Below are positions 54,132 to 63,140 of a stretch of DNA of 64,000 bases, in pieces (positions within the stretch are counted from its first letter, which is position 1; each line of letters opens with the position of its first letter). Under the pieces are notes generated by a model. The model saw nothing but the letters and a program-made list of their open reading frames with translations, did not search any database and was not told the DNA's origin. Origin of the DNA: GCA-2748575 sp965222725 (GTDB lineage Bacteria; Pseudomonadota; Gammaproteobacteria; Pseudomonadales; Ketobacteraceae); NCBI GenBank assembly GCA_965222725.1, contig OZ244969.1:3162001-3226000 (forward strand), written 5' to 3'. Position numbers and translations under genes: made by a program.

Positions 54132-54185
54132 GTTTATTTGAGTATTGAACTTGGATTGCCGGTTAATGGCGATGCATCGGTCTTG

Positions 54186-55259
54186 ATGAATGCGGCTTCG
54201 GGACTGTTGAAAGCAGCCAAATTATTCCTGCATGGTTTTTTGTGGCTGGCGCTGGTGTCGTGCGCCATGCCACAAGAAAGCCACAGCGAATTGCAGCTGA
54301 CAGATACGCCGGCGGCACAGGGGCCATTCGCCGTTGAGTTGCTGGCCTTCCCTGATATGACGGATCCTGCCCGTAATCGCCGGGTGCCGGTCAAGGTTCA
54401 TCTGCCTGCGGGTGATCAGGCGTACCCCTTGGTGATTGTTTCCCATGGGGCGGGCGGTCACTGGGATGCCAACTTCGCACAGGCAAGGCATCTGGCGTCT
54501 CACGGGTATGTGGTTTTTGCTGTGGAACATGTGGGCAGCAATACGGAAGTGGCCACTGCAAGCTTGCGTTTTCTTGCCAATATTAAAGCCATGACCCGTG
54601 ATGCGGATGAGGTTCTTGGCAGGCCAAAAGATATCAGCTTCGCCATTGATCTGGCGGAGCACTGGAATCGCTCCCACCCCAGGCTGCGCCAGCGAATGGA
54701 TCTGAATCATATCGGTGTACTTGGTCATTCTTTCGGCGCTTATACCACACTGGTAGTGGCTGGTATGCGGCCGGTGCTGGACTGGCTGGAGCCGGTTGTA
54801 CCGCCAGGCCAAGGTCTGGGTCCTGACCTGGCGGACCCGCGTGTTGATTGTGGTGTTGCTCTTTCACCTCAGGGGCCGGGAGAACCGTTTTTTACGGAAA
54901 AAAGTTACGCCTCATTGCGAACGCCTATGCTGGGGATCAGCGGCAGTCGCGACAAGCAGCAGGGAGCCAAACCAGAAAACCGACGCTTGGCGTTTACCCT
55001 TTGGCCACCGCAGGACAAATATTTTATCTGGCTGAATGGCGCTGACCATTCAGCTTTTTCTGATTCCACCGGTACAGGCAATCGCATGCTGCCTTCCCGC
55101 AGTCGCGACGATGTGCAGCCTATCGTGAGAGTGGCCACTCTGGCTTTTTTTGACGCCTATCTGAAAGAGAACAAAAGTGCGCTTGCACAATTAAGCCATC
55201 AGGGGCTGGCGCCTTATCTGCATGGCAGTGTGCCATCATTGGAGGTGTTGCGTAAGTAG
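54186..55259 (+). CDS. lipoprotein alpha/beta hydrolase (dienelactone hydrolase/COG4188-like)
   Basis: 357 residues from ATG 54186, chosen because it gives a good lipoprotein signal ending LALVSC; a TTG at 54138 is possible. The fold shows PLVIVSHGAGGHW (oxyanion region), the nucleophile in GVLGHSFGAYTTL and the His in NGADHSAFSD. An Asp presumably comes from ISGSRDKQQG. Family COG4188 includes PAF-acetylhydrolase-like enzymes, so an outer-membrane-anchored esterase is likely. It follows the M23-like lipoprotein by 54 bases. Confidence 0.8.
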   Translation: MNAASGLLKAAKLFLHGFLWLALVSCAMPQESHSELQLTDTPAAQGPFAVELLAFPDMTDPARNRRVPVKVHLPAGDQAYPLVIVSHGAGGHWDANFAQARHLASHGYVVFAVEHVGSNTEVATASLRFLANIKAMTRDADEVLGRPKDISFAIDLAEHWNRSHPRLRQRMDLNHIGVLGHSFGAYTTLVVAGMRPVLDWLEPVVPPGQGLGPDLADPRVDCGVALSPQGPGEPFFTEKSYASLRTPMLGISGSRDKQQGAKPENRRLAFTLWPPQDKYFIWLNGADHSAFSDSTGTGNRMLPSRSRDDVQPIVRVATLAFFDAYLKENKSALAQLSHQGLAPYLHGSVPSLEVLRK

Positions 55260-55394
55260 CCGGGGCTGGTGGTGGAAATCGCTGAGGTGTTAAGCTTGTG
55301 CTGATAATGTCTTGCTGGTTGGGGTATTGTACCGAACCGTTTGGGAACCAGCTTGTCCAATCCATAGCGCAATTTGATTCTGGAGTTAAAAAAG

Positions 55395-56264
55395 ATGCGA
55401 ACCTCCTTCCCGTTTTTTACTGCAACTGCCGTTTTGATCGGGGTGTTGGTATTAGCCTGGTATTTTCTGAAGCAGCCGGAAGTGGGGCCGGAAATAGCGC
55501 CGGAGTCTAAACCTGAATACGCCGAGCTTCCCGAACCTGAACCGCAACCAGAGCAGGAAGAGCCGATAAGTGGCGAGATTGAGCGCGATACTGAGTCTCT
55601 GGAGCTGCTGGACGAAACCCGCACAGAACCAGTAAAGCAGGAGGCGCCGCCTTTTACCGGCGTGAAGCCCCCGGAAACCCTGGATAACAGTGATCCTGTC
55701 GTTAAAAAAGCATTGCTGGATCTGTCACCCAAGCTGGCGCAATGGCTGGTGCCGGAAGAGCAGGTGCGTAAATGGGTGCTGGCGGTAGATAAACTGGCTG
55801 AAGGCCAGTTGCCCAAGCGCTATCGCCCCATTGAATACCCCACCGGTAAATTTCAGGTTAAGAAATACGCTGAAGTGAGTGTGATGGAAGATGCCAATTA
55901 TGCCCGGCTCAAACCCCTGATCACTGCAATTACGGCGATCGATCCGGATGATCTGGCGGCTTACTATCAGGCCTGGAAACCCTTGCTGGAAAACGCCTAC
56001 AGTCAACAGGGCGAACCGGGCACCTTTGAAGATCAGTTGCTCAAGGCCATAGATCATTTTTTACTGGTCAAGCCTTTGGGTGAAAAGGGGCTTCTGGTTC
56101 AGCCCAATGTGCTCTACGAGTACCAGAACGAAGACCTGGAAGCCGCTTCTGATGTTCAAAAACTGAGCTGGCGCATGGGCGAGGAGAATACCATCCTGCT
56201 ACAGACTTACGCCCGTTATTTACGGAATCGCATTGTGGAGCAACGTCATGTCCCGGAAGGATGA
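55395..56264 (+). CDS. DUF3014 family protein
   Basis: 289 residues from ATG 55395 with TGGAG upstream. A single membrane helix (TATAVLIGVLVLAWYFL) is followed by a Pro/Glu-rich linker (ELPEPEPQPEQEEP). The helical DUF3014 domain runs to the end, with segments LAQWLVPEEQVRKWVLAVDK and DDLAAYYQAWKPLLENAYS. A bitopic inner-membrane protein with a periplasmic domain. Role unknown; widespread in gammaproteobacteria. Its stop overlaps the start of the next gene. Confidence 0.88.
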   Translation: MRTSFPFFTATAVLIGVLVLAWYFLKQPEVGPEIAPESKPEYAELPEPEPQPEQEEPISGEIERDTESLELLDETRTEPVKQEAPPFTGVKPPETLDNSDPVVKKALLDLSPKLAQWLVPEEQVRKWVLAVDKLAEGQLPKRYRPIEYPTGKFQVKKYAEVSVMEDANYARLKPLITAITAIDPDDLAAYYQAWKPLLENAYSQQGEPGTFEDQLLKAIDHFLLVKPLGEKGLLVQPNVLYEYQNEDLEAASDVQKLSWRMGEENTILLQTYARYLRNRIVEQRHVPEG

Positions 56265-56826
56265 TGAAGTCGGTTTATTGGAGCTGATTACCGGCGCCAT
56301 GTCACTGGCGGGTAAAACCTCCAAATACTCTGCAGGACTGGTACGCAAGCTGTTTGATGAGGACATAACACCTGCCAAAGAGCATTTGTCCTCAAGCCTG
56401 CTAAGGGAAACCGGCGCTTACGTCAAAGAACTCAGGGAAGTCGCCGGCGTTACCCGGGACGAACTGGCTGACGCTCTGGAGGTGAGTGATACTTCCTATG
56501 TGGCTGCTATTGAAAGTGGTACAGCGACAGTTTCTTTTGATCTTATCCTACGGCTGGCATCGGTTATTGCGCGGCATGATCCGGTACCTTTCGTGTTCAA
56601 ACTTCTGCGAACCTACAATCCAGACCTTTGGGATGAACTGTCCGACTGGGGCGTTACCGGTTTGTCAGACCAGTATGAAAAAGAGCGCCGGTTCGTGAAT
56701 CTGTTGCGCCAGCATGATGCCGCCCGGGAACTTTCCCATGACGAGTTCGACAAGGTGCTGGCGTTTACCGGCGCGGCACTGGATATGGCGTTATCCTTTG
56801 TTGGCAGCAACAGGCAGGACAAGTAA
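56248..56826 (+). CDS. XRE-type helix-turn-helix regulator
   Basis: 192 residues from ATG 56248, overlapping the DUF3014 gene by 17 bases, which indicates translational coupling. The HTH is LREVAGVTRDELADALEVSD followed by YVAAIESGTATVSFDLILRL. The flanks are helical with no known ligand domain. Possible regulator of the DUF3014 operon or of an unlinked set. Confidence 0.83.
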   Translation: MSRKDDEVGLLELITGAMSLAGKTSKYSAGLVRKLFDEDITPAKEHLSSSLLRETGAYVKELREVAGVTRDELADALEVSDTSYVAAIESGTATVSFDLILRLASVIARHDPVPFVFKLLRTYNPDLWDELSDWGVTGLSDQYEKERRFVNLLRQHDAARELSHDEFDKVLAFTGAALDMALSFVGSNRQDK

Positions 56827-56845
56827 CGGTTTACGTTATGCTCTG

Positions 56846-57610
56846 CTATTGGCGCTGCCGCCGTTTCCTTACTGCAAAGATACCTGCAATACCCACTAAT
56901 AATATCGATGCGGTACCCGGTTCCGGGATGGTACTGGTGATGATGGCGTCATCGTCAAAACGAAAACTGACGTAGGTGGCCTCGTCATCGTGGTAATTGT
57001 CTGACGCGATGGCGGTCAGAATGTAATCGTGGCCGGCGAACAGGGTGATTTCATCCGTATTGCCAAAACCATCATTCAGACTGAGAACCGAAGAACCGGC
57101 AGTTACATCATACAATCCAAGTTCCGCGATCGAGCGGGGGAATGGATCCTCCTCATTAAAAATGCCACCCCAAAATCCCACGTCTTCATCCAGCACTGAG
57201 AACTCCCACGAGAGCGTTGTTTGTGCGTACAGATCACCCACATCATCCAGTGTGGGAAAGGCGCCCGGCGTGCCGTAATAGTAATCGGTGGCTTCGGCAT
57301 CCAGATTGAAGGAATTGGCGAAGCCTGCATAACCTGCGGCACGCAGGTCGATGATGTAACTTTCGTCATCGTCGCTGTCGATGTAGAACTGGGAGTAGGT
57401 TACTTCCTCGCCGCCACCCAGCATGCTGCCGGAGCTGCTGTCGCTGTGCACTGTGGTAACGCTGTCTACGGTCGTTTCCACAAAGTAACTGACATCCAGT
57501 TCATCGGTAGACACTGCAATAATGGGGGCCGCCTGAGCAATACCGGTACCCAGAAGCCCAATACTGCAGCATGTGGCCAGGGATATTTTTTTAAGGGGTG
57601 AGGTGTTCAT
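56846..57610 (-). CDS. PEP-CTERM sorting-domain secreted protein
   Basis: 254 residues from ATG 57610, with GGAGCG upstream. Signal peptide (SLATCCSIGLLGTGIAQA). The C-terminus has the complete sorting signal: IPEPGTASILLVGIAGIFAV then a basic RKRRQRQ end. This implies an exosortase system elsewhere in the genome. The body is acidic and beta-rich, with many Asp and Tyr (DDDESYIIDLRAAGYAGFAN), possibly calcium-binding. Function unknown. Confidence 0.9.
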   Translation of the reverse strand: MNTSPLKKISLATCCSIGLLGTGIAQAAPIIAVSTDELDVSYFVETTVDSVTTVHSDSSSGSMLGGGEEVTYSQFYIDSDDDESYIIDLRAAGYAGFANSFNLDAEATDYYYGTPGAFPTLDDVGDLYAQTTLSWEFSVLDEDVGFWGGIFNEEDPFPRSIAELGLYDVTAGSSVLSLNDGFGNTDEITLFAGHDYILTAIASDNYHDDEATYVSFRFDDDAIITSTIPEPGTASILLVGIAGIFAVRKRRQRQ

Positions 57611-57911
57611 TGAATTCGCTCCATGTTTGTTGGTGTTGGAAGGGTGCGACTGCTGTTGGCTCACCTGTACCCGCCATCATAAAGAAAATGGGACGAGAGT
57701 ATGATGAACTTATTTAGACTGTTTCGCTATTTGGTTAGCGCGCTTTCTTTTGGTGCGATACCTATAAAGAGGTACGTTTAATTCCATGGGTAAAATAGGG
57801 TTTTTGTTTGACTGATAGGGCTTCCTGTTCCTACAACCTGTTGTTGTCTACACTGAAAGTTTGACAAAAACTATTCTTCAGTCGACTTGAAAGGATCTTG
57901 TTGTAGTCGCC

Positions 57912-60209
57912 ATGAAACTCCGCACTGCCACTTCACAGGCATTTCGTAACGCCCTGATTGTTACTCTGGTTTATGCCGTATTCGGCGTTTGCTGGATTGC
58001 TTTTACTGATCGTTTATTGGACGGGATGCAGCTGGATCCACAACAACTTTCCTGGCAGCAGACATACAAGGGCTGGATTTACATTTTTCTGACGGCAACA
58101 CTATTGTTCGGTATGGTATTCCGTGTCATCCGCAAGCAGGCGGTTCTGGGGTCCGCACTGCGCACAAGTGAAGCGCACCTCAGCCACATGCTCCGGTTGA
58201 GCCCCGCAATTTGCTACCTGATGGATACCAAAGGCACCGAATACCGGCTCCGTTGGGTGAGTGAAAGTACGCAGGGGGTCACCGGTTTCACTGCAGCCGA
58301 GTGCCTGGCTCCGGACTGGTGGGACAAGAACATTCACCCTAACGACAAACCCGGCGCCATTGCGGCACTTGAGCAGGCACAGCGCACAGGTAGGGCATTC
58401 TGCGAGTACCGGCTAAAAACCAAAGCAGGTGAATATATCTGGCTGCGGGATGAATTGTGCACAGTGGATGGTCCGGAACCGGATGTGATTTCTGTGATTG
58501 GTGCCTGTATCGATATTACAGAGCGCCGTACGGCAGAGGAACAGTTTCGGCTGAGTAACATCGTGATAGAAAATGCCCATGACGGTATTATGATCACTGA
58601 TGGCAGCGGTGCCATCATCTCGGTAAATGCGGCCTTTACGCGAATTACCGGCTACCCGGAAGATGAAGTATTGGGTAAAAATCCCAGTATCCTGAAAAGT
58701 GGCCATCATGACGAAGGCTTTTACCAGCGAATGTGGAAGTCCCTGCGCGTCAAGGGTCACTGGCAGGGCGAAATCATGAACAAGCGCAAGAATGGTGATA
58801 GCTATATTGAATGGCTGTCCATCACACAGGTACAGAACGACCAGGGCGAGCCGGCCAATTATGTCGCGGTGTTCAGTGATATCAGCCGCCTGAAGGAAGC
58901 CGAAACCCAGATCAACGATCTGATCAACTATGACCCCCTGACGCGTTTGCCCAACCGCCCTTTAATGGTGAAGAAAATCGGACTTGCCATTGAACATGCC
59001 GCCAAAGATCAAACCCATATGGCGGTGCTTTGCATGGATCTGGATCATTTCAAGGTGATTAACGAAGGCTATGGCCACCTGACCGGTGATATGGTGATTG
59101 CCAATATTGCCGACCGTATCCGAAAACGTTTGCGCAGCGAAGATAACGCGGGCCGCTTTGCCGGTGACAAATTTATTATTCTTTTGGAGCAACTTGACAA
59201 GCGCGAGCACGCTGCGGTGGTGGCGCAAGACATTCTGAACATGATGGCGGATCCTATTCCGTTACCGGACAAGAAGGAAGTACTGCTGACCACCAGCATT
59301 GGTATTACCACCTATCCCGAAGACGGCTCCGACACCGACATCATGCTACGCAATGCCGATGCTGCCGTGAATCATGCCAAACTGCAGGGTAGGAACACTT
59401 TCTGTTTTTATACGGAGCAATTGACGCAGCAGGCGGCAAGAAAACTGGATACTGGTGAACGCCTGCGTCAGGCCCTGGCCCGTAATGAAATGGTGCTTTA
59501 CTACCAGCCCGTGGTGTCGGTAGCTACCAATGACGTCGTGGGTGCAGAAGCCCTGATTCGCTGGCAACCCTCCGAGAACGAAGTGATTTCGCCTGCGGAG
59601 TTTATCCCGCTGGCGGAAGATACCGGCCTGATAATCCCCATTGGTGAATTTGTGATTGAGGAAGCGGCCCGTCAGGTGCGTGAATGGCTGGATGCCGGCG
59701 TGGATCCAGGTGCCGTGGCAGTTAACATATCTGCCGAGCAGTTAAAACGTCAGGATCTGGAAACCGTTATCTCCAGCGCGGTTTCCCGCTATCAGCTGGA
59801 GCCCAGTTCTATCGAACTGGAACTGACCGAAAGCAGCTTGATGTCGTCCGGGGATTCCGTGCTGAACTTGTTGCAAATTTTACGCCGTACCGGCTGCTGC
59901 CTGGCCATTGACGATTTTGGTACCGGGTATTCGTCGCTTTCTTACTTAAAGCAGTTTCCCATCGATAAACTCAAGATTGACCGAAGTTTTATTATCGACC
60001 TGAAAAAAGATGGCCGGGATTTTGAAATCGTGCACGCCATTGTGGCCATGGCAAAAGCCATGAAACTGAGCGTACAGGCGGAAGGGGTTGAGCACGAAGA
60101 ACAACTGCAGATATTGCGGGAGCTGGATTGTAATACCTATCAGGGTTACTATTTTGGCAGACCCGTACCTGCTGATCAGTTCTTTGAAACCTTTTTATGC
60201 AAAAAATAG
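57912..60209 (+). CDS. PAS-GGDEF-EAL protein, probable c-di-GMP phosphodiesterase
   Basis: 765 residues. Two membrane helices (about 15-35, 54-75), two PAS domains (about 90-215 and 215-340), GGDEF (about 345-505) and EAL (about 510-760). The GGDEF signature is degenerate, reading FAGDKF, so cyclase activity is unlikely, but the upstream RSED I-site motif remains. The EAL domain is complete: AEALIRW, VNISAEQL, ELELTESSL, IDDFGTGYSSL, KLKIDRSF and AEGVEHEEQ. So it is probably a phosphodiesterase whose GGDEF binds GTP or c-di-GMP for regulation. Confidence 0.9.
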   Translation: MKLRTATSQAFRNALIVTLVYAVFGVCWIAFTDRLLDGMQLDPQQLSWQQTYKGWIYIFLTATLLFGMVFRVIRKQAVLGSALRTSEAHLSHMLRLSPAICYLMDTKGTEYRLRWVSESTQGVTGFTAAECLAPDWWDKNIHPNDKPGAIAALEQAQRTGRAFCEYRLKTKAGEYIWLRDELCTVDGPEPDVISVIGACIDITERRTAEEQFRLSNIVIENAHDGIMITDGSGAIISVNAAFTRITGYPEDEVLGKNPSILKSGHHDEGFYQRMWKSLRVKGHWQGEIMNKRKNGDSYIEWLSITQVQNDQGEPANYVAVFSDISRLKEAETQINDLINYDPLTRLPNRPLMVKKIGLAIEHAAKDQTHMAVLCMDLDHFKVINEGYGHLTGDMVIANIADRIRKRLRSEDNAGRFAGDKFIILLEQLDKREHAAVVAQDILNMMADPIPLPDKKEVLLTTSIGITTYPEDGSDTDIMLRNADAAVNHAKLQGRNTFCFYTEQLTQQAARKLDTGERLRQALARNEMVLYYQPVVSVATNDVVGAEALIRWQPSENEVISPAEFIPLAEDTGLIIPIGEFVIEEAARQVREWLDAGVDPGAVAVNISAEQLKRQDLETVISSAVSRYQLEPSSIELELTESSLMSSGDSVLNLLQILRRTGCCLAIDDFGTGYSSLSYLKQFPIDKLKIDRSFIIDLKKDGRDFEIVHAIVAMAKAMKLSVQAEGVEHEEQLQILRELDCNTYQGYYFGRPVPADQFFETFLCKK

Positions 60210-60213
60210 CTCT

Positions 60214-60702
60214 ATGCAAAAAATAGTGATACTGGTGGATGTGCAGAATGTGTATTACACCACCCGTCAGGCCTATGGCCAACCCTTCGATTACAACCGT
60301 TTCTGGGCCCGTGTTACCTCGGATCGCCAGGTGGTTAAAGCCTATGCCTATGCCATTGATCGCGGCGATACCAAGCAAAGGGAGTTCCAGAATATTCTGC
60401 GTGCCATTGGTTTTGAGGTGAAACTGAAACCTTTTATTCAGCGCGCTGATGGTTCCGCTAAAGGCGACTGGGATGTGGGCATTACACTGGATGCCATGGA
60501 GTATGCCGATCTGGCGGATACGGTGGTGCTGGTATCCGGTGATGGTGACTTTGATATGCTGGTGGACAGGCTGCGGGAATCCAAAGGGAAGCGTGTTGAA
60601 GTGTACGGTGTTCCCCAGTTAACCGCCGATTCTTTGATACGTTCAGCCAGCGAATATTTCCCCATCGCTGAAGAGCTGTTGCTGAAGCGAGGCGGGCAAT
60701 GA
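60214..60702 (+). CDS. NYN-domain (LabA/DUF88) protein
   Basis: 162 residues from ATG 60214, four bases after the preceding stop. The PIN-like NYN fold is shown by IVILVDVQNVYYTT (first acid), KGDWDVGITLDAM (second) and VVLVSGDGDFDMLVDRL (third). Such proteins are putative RNases or nucleotide-binding regulators. Close spacing to the EAL gene and the 4-base overlap with DUF2238 suggest co-transcription. Length is typical. Confidence 0.88.
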   Translation: MQKIVILVDVQNVYYTTRQAYGQPFDYNRFWARVTSDRQVVKAYAYAIDRGDTKQREFQNILRAIGFEVKLKPFIQRADGSAKGDWDVGITLDAMEYADLADTVVLVSGDGDFDMLVDRLRESKGKRVEVYGVPQLTADSLIRSASEYFPIAEELLLKRGGQ

Positions 60703-61298
60703 AATACGTGTGGATTGCCGTATTTACTGTTGTGCTGATCTGGTCTGGCATTGAACCCAAAGACCGGCTTACCTGGGTGCTGGAAGCCGGGCCCGCGGTG
60801 GTGGGCGGACTGATTCTGGCGTTTACCCGACGTCGCTTTCCCCTTACGCCTTTGCTGTACGGCTTTATTCTTGCGCACTGTGTTGTGCTGATGGTGGGCA
60901 GCCACTACACCTATGCGGAGGTTCCGTTCTTTGATGGCCTGTTTGGCTCTGAACGGAATAACTACGATAAACTGGGGCATTTTTTCCAGGGATTTGTACC
61001 GGCACTGATTGCCAGAGAGCTACTGATCCGCTTCAAGGCGGTTAACGGCGAAGGCTGGTTGCGTTTGTTTGTAATCAGTATTGCGCTGGCTTTCAGCGCA
61101 TTCTACGAATTGATTGAATGGTGGGTGGCGCTGTTATCGGGGGAAGGTGCCGAAGCCTTCCTGGGCACTCAGGGCTATATCTGGGATACCCAGTCTGATA
61201 TGTGGTATGCCCTTGTGGGCGCCGTTTCAAGTCTGGTAGTGCTCTCCGGTGTTCATAATAAACAGATTGAGCGCGTTACCGCCGCTCAGAGCAATTAA
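60699..61298 (+). CDS. DUF2238 (YjdF-like) inner-membrane protein
   Basis: 199 residues, starting with an ATGA overlap on the NYN gene, so translationally coupled. Five or six hydrophobic segments, and conserved pieces YDKLGHFFQGFVPALIARELL, FSAFYELIEWWVAL and YIWDTQSDMWYALVGA, mark the DUF2238 family. Function unknown. Polytopic inner-membrane protein. Confidence 0.88.
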   Translation: MKYVWIAVFTVVLIWSGIEPKDRLTWVLEAGPAVVGGLILAFTRRRFPLTPLLYGFILAHCVVLMVGSHYTYAEVPFFDGLFGSERNNYDKLGHFFQGFVPALIARELLIRFKAVNGEGWLRLFVISIALAFSAFYELIEWWVALLSGEGAEAFLGTQGYIWDTQSDMWYALVGAVSSLVVLSGVHNKQIERVTAAQSN

Positions 61299-62182
61299 TT
61301 CCTGACAGATTCCAGAAACTGGCAGTAAGCATCGTACACCTGTTGCGGCGCTTCCCACTGGGGGTAATGGCCGATATTTTCCAGTGAAATAATCATGCGC
61401 GGTGCCCCCACGACTTCCTTGTAACGGGCCACCATATGGGCCCCTGACACCGGATCCACTGCGCCATTAATCAGCGCCGTGGGAATCCGCTGTTGTTGCA
61501 ATGCGCCCACCCAGCGCTCGCGGTTCTGGCGGCGCTGGCGCATGTAATCAATCAGCTTGTGCAGGGTACGCCGGCCATTATTGAAATTAATCACTTCCCA
61601 GTAACCGTCAATCAGTTCTTCGCTGGGCGGCGTATCCGGGCCGAATACCCTTTCCATGGTGTTAAATAACGTGGACTTACCCATATGACGTGTCAGAAAC
61701 GGCCCCAGAGGCGTGCCCAACAGCTTTTGTACCAGGCGTGCCTGATGTGTCTCTGGAAAAAGCCCGCCATTCAGCAAGCACAAGGACAGCCACTGGGGTG
61801 ATTCCCGCTCGTTCTGGCGGGCCAGCAGCTCCTGAGCGACGGTATCGCCATAATCGTGGGCTAACACATGAAACTGTTCCAAATCCAGGTGGCTTACCAG
61901 TGCTTCCACAATATCCGCCTGTTCAGTGATAAGGTACTTATAGGGGTAGGGCTTGTCGGAATAACCGAATCCCAGCAAATCCAGCGCTATCAAACGGAAA
62001 TCCGGTTCCAGAAAAGGCCAGAGTTGTTCCCAGTCCCAGCTGGACGTGGGGTAACCGTGAATCAGCACAATACAGGGTTTTTCACTGCCATTACCTGGTT
62101 CCGAATCCATCACAAATACGGAATGCCCGCAAAGGCGCACTAGTTTGCCTGAGGTTTTCCACTGCCTGGGGGTAAAGTTCAT
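61295..62182 (-). CDS. alpha/beta hydrolase, MEST/epoxide-hydrolase-like
   Basis: 295 residues. HGYPTSSWDW supplies the oxyanion loop, LDLLGFGYSDKP follows, and the nucleophile elbow AHDYGDTVAQELL has Asp in place of Ser, as in MEST and haloalkane dehalogenase/epoxide hydrolase-like proteins. The His is in LENIGHYPQWE. No signal peptide. Substrate unknown. Convergent with the DUF2238 gene, with a 4-base overlap. Confidence 0.85.
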   Translation of the reverse strand: MNFTPRQWKTSGKLVRLCGHSVFVMDSEPGNGSEKPCIVLIHGYPTSSWDWEQLWPFLEPDFRLIALDLLGFGYSDKPYPYKYLITEQADIVEALVSHLDLEQFHVLAHDYGDTVAQELLARQNERESPQWLSLCLLNGGLFPETHQARLVQKLLGTPLGPFLTRHMGKSTLFNTMERVFGPDTPPSEELIDGYWEVINFNNGRRTLHKLIDYMRQRRQNRERWVGALQQQRIPTALINGAVDPVSGAHMVARYKEVVGAPRMIISLENIGHYPQWEAPQQVYDAYCQFLESVRN

Positions 62183-62288
62183 GGGCCGCCTTTGTTGTTA
62201 TTTTGTGCTAATTAACAGTAAATTAGGGTGGTTAGTCAAGGAAACAGCGGATTCCGTATCAATTTATCCAAGTTGGATCTGAACCTTT

Positions 62289-62969
62289 ATGAGTGACGAA
62301 CTGGAAAACAAGATTATCAACGCCTGGCGACAAAACGCTGAGCCATGGACGGAGGCGGTGCAGAATGCCCGGATTAAAAGCCGCAATCTTGTAACCAATG
62401 ACGCTATTCTTGATGTTGTTCGGCGCTACTCACCCCACAAGGTTCTGGATCTGGGCTGTGGTGAAGGCTGGCTGGTAAGGCAGCTGATTCCCTATGGTAT
62501 TGCCTGCGTGGGTGTGGATGCTGTGCCTGAGTTGATAACCAGTGCACGTAGTGCGGGGCAGGGGGACTACCGGGTAATGACTTACGAAGACGTCTCGCTT
62601 GAATCTTTGGGTGAGCAGTTCGATGTTGTTGTCTGTAATTTTTCATTATTGGGAAATGAATCTGTAGCCGCTCTGATAGGGCGGGTCCATGAGCTGTTGC
62701 GGGTGGATGGGCACCTCATTATTCAAACAGTTCACCCGCAGTTGCTACCGCAGGCATTGCGAGGCCGTAGCGGATGGCAGACCGAAACCTGGCAAGACTT
62801 TGCCGGCAGTTTTTACTGTGACAGCCCCTGGTATTACCGAACACCAGATGAATGGCAGGCGCTTTTTGAGAAGAGCGGCCTGCACATGGAGTGCAGCGAG
62901 GAACCCTGCTTTCCGGAAACCGGTGATCCGGCTTCGATCATTATGGTGGCGGGTAAAGGTAGCAATTGA
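62289..62969 (+). CDS. class I SAM-dependent methyltransferase
   Basis: 226 residues. Motif I is VLDLGCGEGWLVRQL near residue 57, the acidic end of strand 2 is in CVGVDAVPEL, and the post-I DVVVCNFSLL follows, consistent with Methyltransf_11-like enzymes. The first 45 residues are helical. The acceptor substrate is not predicted. Confidence 0.9.
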   Translation: MSDELENKIINAWRQNAEPWTEAVQNARIKSRNLVTNDAILDVVRRYSPHKVLDLGCGEGWLVRQLIPYGIACVGVDAVPELITSARSAGQGDYRVMTYEDVSLESLGEQFDVVVCNFSLLGNESVAALIGRVHELLRVDGHLIIQTVHPQLLPQALRGRSGWQTETWQDFAGSFYCDSPWYYRTPDEWQALFEKSGLHMECSEEPCFPETGDPASIIMVAGKGSN

Positions 62970-63140
62970 TCCTGATTCAGCAGGGAGCAAACAGAATTAG
63001 GCGGGGCATCAGTCTACAGTTTTTCTATCTGGCTGTTTAATAACAATAAAATGGAATCCGGATAACTATCCCCAGTGACGGCAGGCTCGCCGTAATCAAC
63101 TAAACTGAAAGCAGGTACTTTCAATTTTCTGAGTCTATCG

